Position numbers and translations under genes: made by a program. Under the pieces are notes generated by a model. It was given only the letters and a program-made list of their open reading frames with translations, had not been told where the DNA came from and ran no database searches. A stretch of DNA of 43,635 nt from Chara braunii (taxonomy: Eukaryota; Streptophyta; Charophyceae; Charales; Characeae), in assembly GCA_003427395.1 (NCBI GenBank), contig BFEA01000253.1, positions 1,826,864 through 1,870,498 on the forward strand, in the 5' to 3' direction. Shown here piece after piece: positions 40,206 through 43,635 of the stretch (positions are counted from its first letter, which is position 1; every line of letters starts with the position of its first letter).

Positions 40206-41620
40206 GTGAGTTTTCACCAACCCTCCTGCCCTCCCTCGAACTCACCTCCTCCCCCTCCACCTCCTCCACATCTTCCCCTTCCTCCTCCTCGATCTCTCCA
40301 CCTCGTCTCGGTAGTGTCCGGTTCTCTTTTTTCCATAGTATCGGGTCTTGTACTCGAAGCTTTGATAGTATCTCGGTCTATCTCCTCATCACCTCCGCTT
40401 CCTCCTCCTCCCCTCCTCCATCTCTCCTCCTCATCATCACTTCCTCCCCCACCTGTCCTCCTCGCCCTCCTCCTTGTCAAGGTCTCATCTTCTTTCTTGT
40501 GTAAACTTCGATTTGTGTGGGAATCTCATATCTACCCTTACCGATAGTCGTCCATCTTTCCTTGTGCTCCTCCTCCACCCCTCCTCGTCCATCTTTCCTC
40601 CTCCATCTCTCCTCGTCCTCCTTTGCCATTCCTCGTCAATCTTTCCTCCTCCATCTCTTCTCGTCCTCCACCTCCATCCCTGCTCGTCCATATTTCCGCC
40701 TCCCATCTCTCCATCTCTTCCCTGTCATCTCTCCATCTTTACTCTTCCACCTCTCATCCTCCTTGTCACAGCCTCGTCACTTTTTTTTTTTCTAACGAAA
40801 ACTTTGAATTTCGAACTATGATGGTATCTCGTCGTCGTCCTCCTCCTCCTGTCTCCTCACCCTCCTCCTCCATCCCTCCCCATCCATCTTTCCTCCATCT
40901 TTTCATCTCTCCTCCTCCACCTCTCATCCTCCTTGTCACCGCCTCCTCACTTCTTTTTTTCTTCAATGGAATTATGGAAACGTTCGATCTGTGACAGTAT
41001 CTCCGCGTCGTAGTCGACCTCCTCCTCCTCCATGTCTCCTCATCCTTGTCCTACACCCCTCCTCGCCCATATTTCCTGCTCCATCTCTCCATCTCTCAAT
41101 CTCCCCACCTCTCATGATCCTTGTCACGACCTCGTCACTTTTTTATTTTTCCTTGACACTTCGAAGTTCAAACTGTGATGGTATCTCGTCGTTGTCCTCC
41201 TACTTCTCCTCCTTCATCCCTCCTCGTCCATCTTTCCTCCTCCATCTCTCCATCTCCTCATCCACTTCTCATCCTCCTCATCACGGTTTCGTCACTTTTT
41301 TCTTTGTTTTAATGGAAACCTTCAAGTTAAACCTGTGATGGTATCTCCTCCTCCTTATCGCGTCGTCGTTTTCATCCTCATCATGTCGTCGTCGTCCTCC
41401 ATCTCTCCTCCTCCTCACCTCCTCCTTCTCAATCCCTCCTTCGTCTCCTCTTCTTCCTCCTCCATCTCATCTCCACCTTGTCACGCACTAGTCAGTTTGT
41501 TTCTTCTTTTTGAATAAAACTCTGAAAATCAAACTCCGATTGTATTTCCTCTTCCTCCTTGTCACGTTGTCGTCGTCACTTCTCCGATTGTATTTCCTCT
41601 TCCTCCTCCTTGTCACGTTG
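40206..41620. repeat. Polypyrimidine minisatellite, higher-order repeat
   Basis: About 1.4 kb is dominated by CTC, TCC and CAT steps on the plus strand. Landmarks like gtgatggtatctcgtcg recur near 40819, 40993, 41175 and 41335, giving a period of about 160-180 bases, each with a T run and a gaa(a)ctt-type word before it. Shorter 48-base duplicated units with cgattgtatttcctcttcct start near 41537 and 41585. The long Ser/Pro/Leu-rich frames here are a consequence of composition. Confidence 0.8.
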
Positions 41621-43635
41621 TCGAGAGCATCGGCCCCCGCGCGAGCGTGGGCCCTCCCGGCCGTGTCACGCAGGAGAAACTTTAGTCTTTCAACTTTTTT
41701 AGAGACAATTTGGGGACGACACGGTAACCCGCGCCGACCCTTTGCCACTCCCGCCGAGTGCGCCAGCTGTACATCCCGCGGTCCCCGACGACAGGATAGG
41801 TTCTCACGGGGCACAACTTACCTTCCCCAAGGGGCTGTCACCACCCTTGGGGACGTATCCCCGCCGAGCTACCGACCCACATGCGAAGGCTTTTATAATG
41901 CAATTGCAGAGGTAGGACGGCCGAGGGCGTTTACTCGCTCGCTGTAGCATAGGTACGCGTGGTCGAACGCCAAAGTGGACCCGAACGTCGTCCGTCCCTG
42001 GGGCGCTGACCTCCCAGGAATCAGACCGACGTCGGTCGACTAGGACGTGATAACCTAGGCGTAAGAAAATCTCAATCAATCCTAGTCCCTTCTTTCGAAG
42101 ACAATTAAAAGTTGCAAAATAATCGTGTCGACGTAAGCAAGATTATTTTCTGAAATTCATACACTCATACATATCACTCGTCTAGGCTGTCACGACTTTT
42201 TCAACTTCATGAGGTGCGTTGCCAAGTTCTTTCATTCCACCCCATATCGACTGCTAGACAAGAATGAAGACAAATCCCAATACTCGATTAAAGCTAGGAT
42301 GCCATCGCGCCAGTGATGACTATGCTCCAATTCTAACTTTGGTGTGAATGCCATTCGCAAGTAGTCCGACTATCATTATACGAGTCAGCAACCAACTCGA
42401 ACAATCGAACGCTCAATACCCCATTAAAGACAAGGATCCGCTTTCAATTTTTTTTTGTCGTTTTATCCTCCTGGGCAGTAATTACTCTCTCTGTTCTGCG
42501 AATGACGAAGTACCAATCTTCGACATAAAGACATTCAAAGCAATGCTCTAGCCACATTTTCCTGTCAACTAGCCTGATTCCCCAGGCTTGCACTTCTTGT
42601 GATGCAAACCTATCTGCGAGGGTAGTGCCTACTCGCACTCCGTCCACAGCTAGTGAACTGGGCTTCTTAAGGCGTCAGTTCCCCATTCGTCTGTGGCTCC
42701 TAAGACGGTCACTAGAAGGGTAAATTATAGCGGTTCTTCTTAACGTGAGCCGCCAAGAACTTAACGCCCTCCGTGAATGGCACACGTCCATCCCCTAGGA
42801 GGTGGTCTGGGATACCCCTCGTCCTCGCCCGAGCGAATCTCGGATCTCAGAAGTCGGGCCGGCTCCGCCACAACAGCATGGTATCCCCCCGCAATGCGGT
42901 CCACTCCGAGTCGATCACAGGGCCGACCCCTAAGGCAACGAACCCCTGCCTCAGATGCCTCCTAGGGAAAGGAAATGCGCTTACCACAGTAGGCAGTCAG
43001 CCCTTTGTCGCTTGACGTCAAGGGCGAACCTAGACGAAGAAGGAGATCATAGAGAAGAAAAAACATTCAAACAAACGGGCATAGACGAAGAGGGTCATTC
43101 GGGAAATAATGGGTAGCCTCAGGGAATGAGTATGAGTGCAATTGATTTCCTCTTCTTTGCGCGATCGCTTCGTTTCCCGTCGTCCTCTGCCTCCCCATCC
43201 CTTCAGCATACATTTGAGTGAGTGACAAAAAAACAATCATCATCCCTTCGTTTCCGCTGACATGATCAGACCTCTCCCCTTTTTCTTTTTTTTTTCTCTT
43301 TCAAGCATTCTTCTACTTACCTGCACATCAGAGGAAACAACAATTTCAAAAGCGGACAATGCAATCCCAAACTCACATCAGACTTTCATTCGCCCACGTA
43401 AACACACATCCCCTCTACCTTTTCAATGAACGTTCAAAGGACAAGGTCGAGCAAGTGCGGGTTCACACAGGTGTGAAGGGTTGAGTCAAACTGACCTTAA
43501 GTGAAGTTGAAGAGACGGCCCACTCAAGAAGACCGTGTAAAATCACACTCCAGAGAAGACAATCGTCACAGCAAGTCGCCCGCAAAACGATCTACACCAC
43601 TTCCTAGTACGGTCGCTTGCCGCGACACCCTCTCA
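41621..43635. other. No recognised gene
   Basis: The first 60 bases belong to the dispersed repeat shared with 31651-31710. Beyond that, short frames such as 42079-41804 on the minus strand and 42773-43015 on the plus strand lack any domain. No RNA gene or clear repeat is seen. Confidence 0.4.

Noticed and set aside
40206-41517. Ser/Pro/Leu-rich ORFs in the polypyrimidine tract
   Set aside because: All three plus-strand frames are open for long distances because of CT-rich composition, and none continues into non-repeat sequence.

Overview
This is eukaryotic, repeat-dominated DNA, most likely from a large streptophyte (plant or charophyte green-algal) genome. The reasons are a Ty3/gypsy-type retrotransposon with a plant-style initiator-Met-tRNA primer site, a U6 snRNA retropseudogene whose 5' region follows the plant form, plant-type non-LTR elements, many poly(A)-tailed insertions, hairpin MITEs and long microsatellites. 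A Chara-like charophyte is my best guess; that is inference. No host gene, tRNA, rRNA, CRISPR array or operon could be firmly recognised. Almost everything identifiable is mobile DNA or its debris.

Left part (1-16 kb). After about 1.9 kb with no clear gene comes the 3' end of a LINE on the minus strand (LINE-B, poly(T) at 1955-1979, body to 2759). It is split by a complete but dead 13.3-kb LTR retrotransposon on the minus strand (2760-16031) with 2.4-kb LTRs. In element order it holds the 5' LTR, primer-binding site, gag, protease, RT-RNase H, integrase, two extra downstream reading frames and the 3' LTR. The insertion has a 5-bp target duplication (GTGCT, 2755-2759 and 16032-16036), and the LINE reading frame runs straight on from one side to the other.

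Middle (16-25 kb). The rest of LINE-B continues on the minus strand (16032 to about 21520): C-terminal CCHC region, RT with FADD box, AP-endonuclease and an ORF1-like region, all broken. Head-to-head with it is a 5'-truncated relative on the plus strand (LINE-C, about 21611-24842) with its own FADD box, 3'UTR and poly(A). An unassigned minus-strand ORF follows (24922-25341) and may be the displaced 5' part of LINE-B.

Right part (25-43.6 kb). A degraded gag-like coding remnant on the plus strand (25.7-27.7 kb) is interrupted by nested poly(A)/poly(T) insertions, one with a 17-bp target duplication. Then come 49-69-bp and about 62-bp tandem repeats with an assembly gap (28788-28862), two families of small terminal-inverted-repeat elements, a fold-back element, a poly(T)-only insertion with a 22-bp target duplication, a U6 retropseudogene, many two-copy tandem duplications, long GT and GA microsatellites, and about 1.4 kb of polypyrimidine minisatellite (40.2-41.6 kb). 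The last 2 kb hold nothing recognisable.

The elements work together only as a history of nested insertions: LINE-B first, then the LTR element inside it. LINE-C may also have landed in LINE-B. Small non-autonomous elements then appear to have used the LINE machinery, as shown by shared 3' tails and poly(A) tracts.
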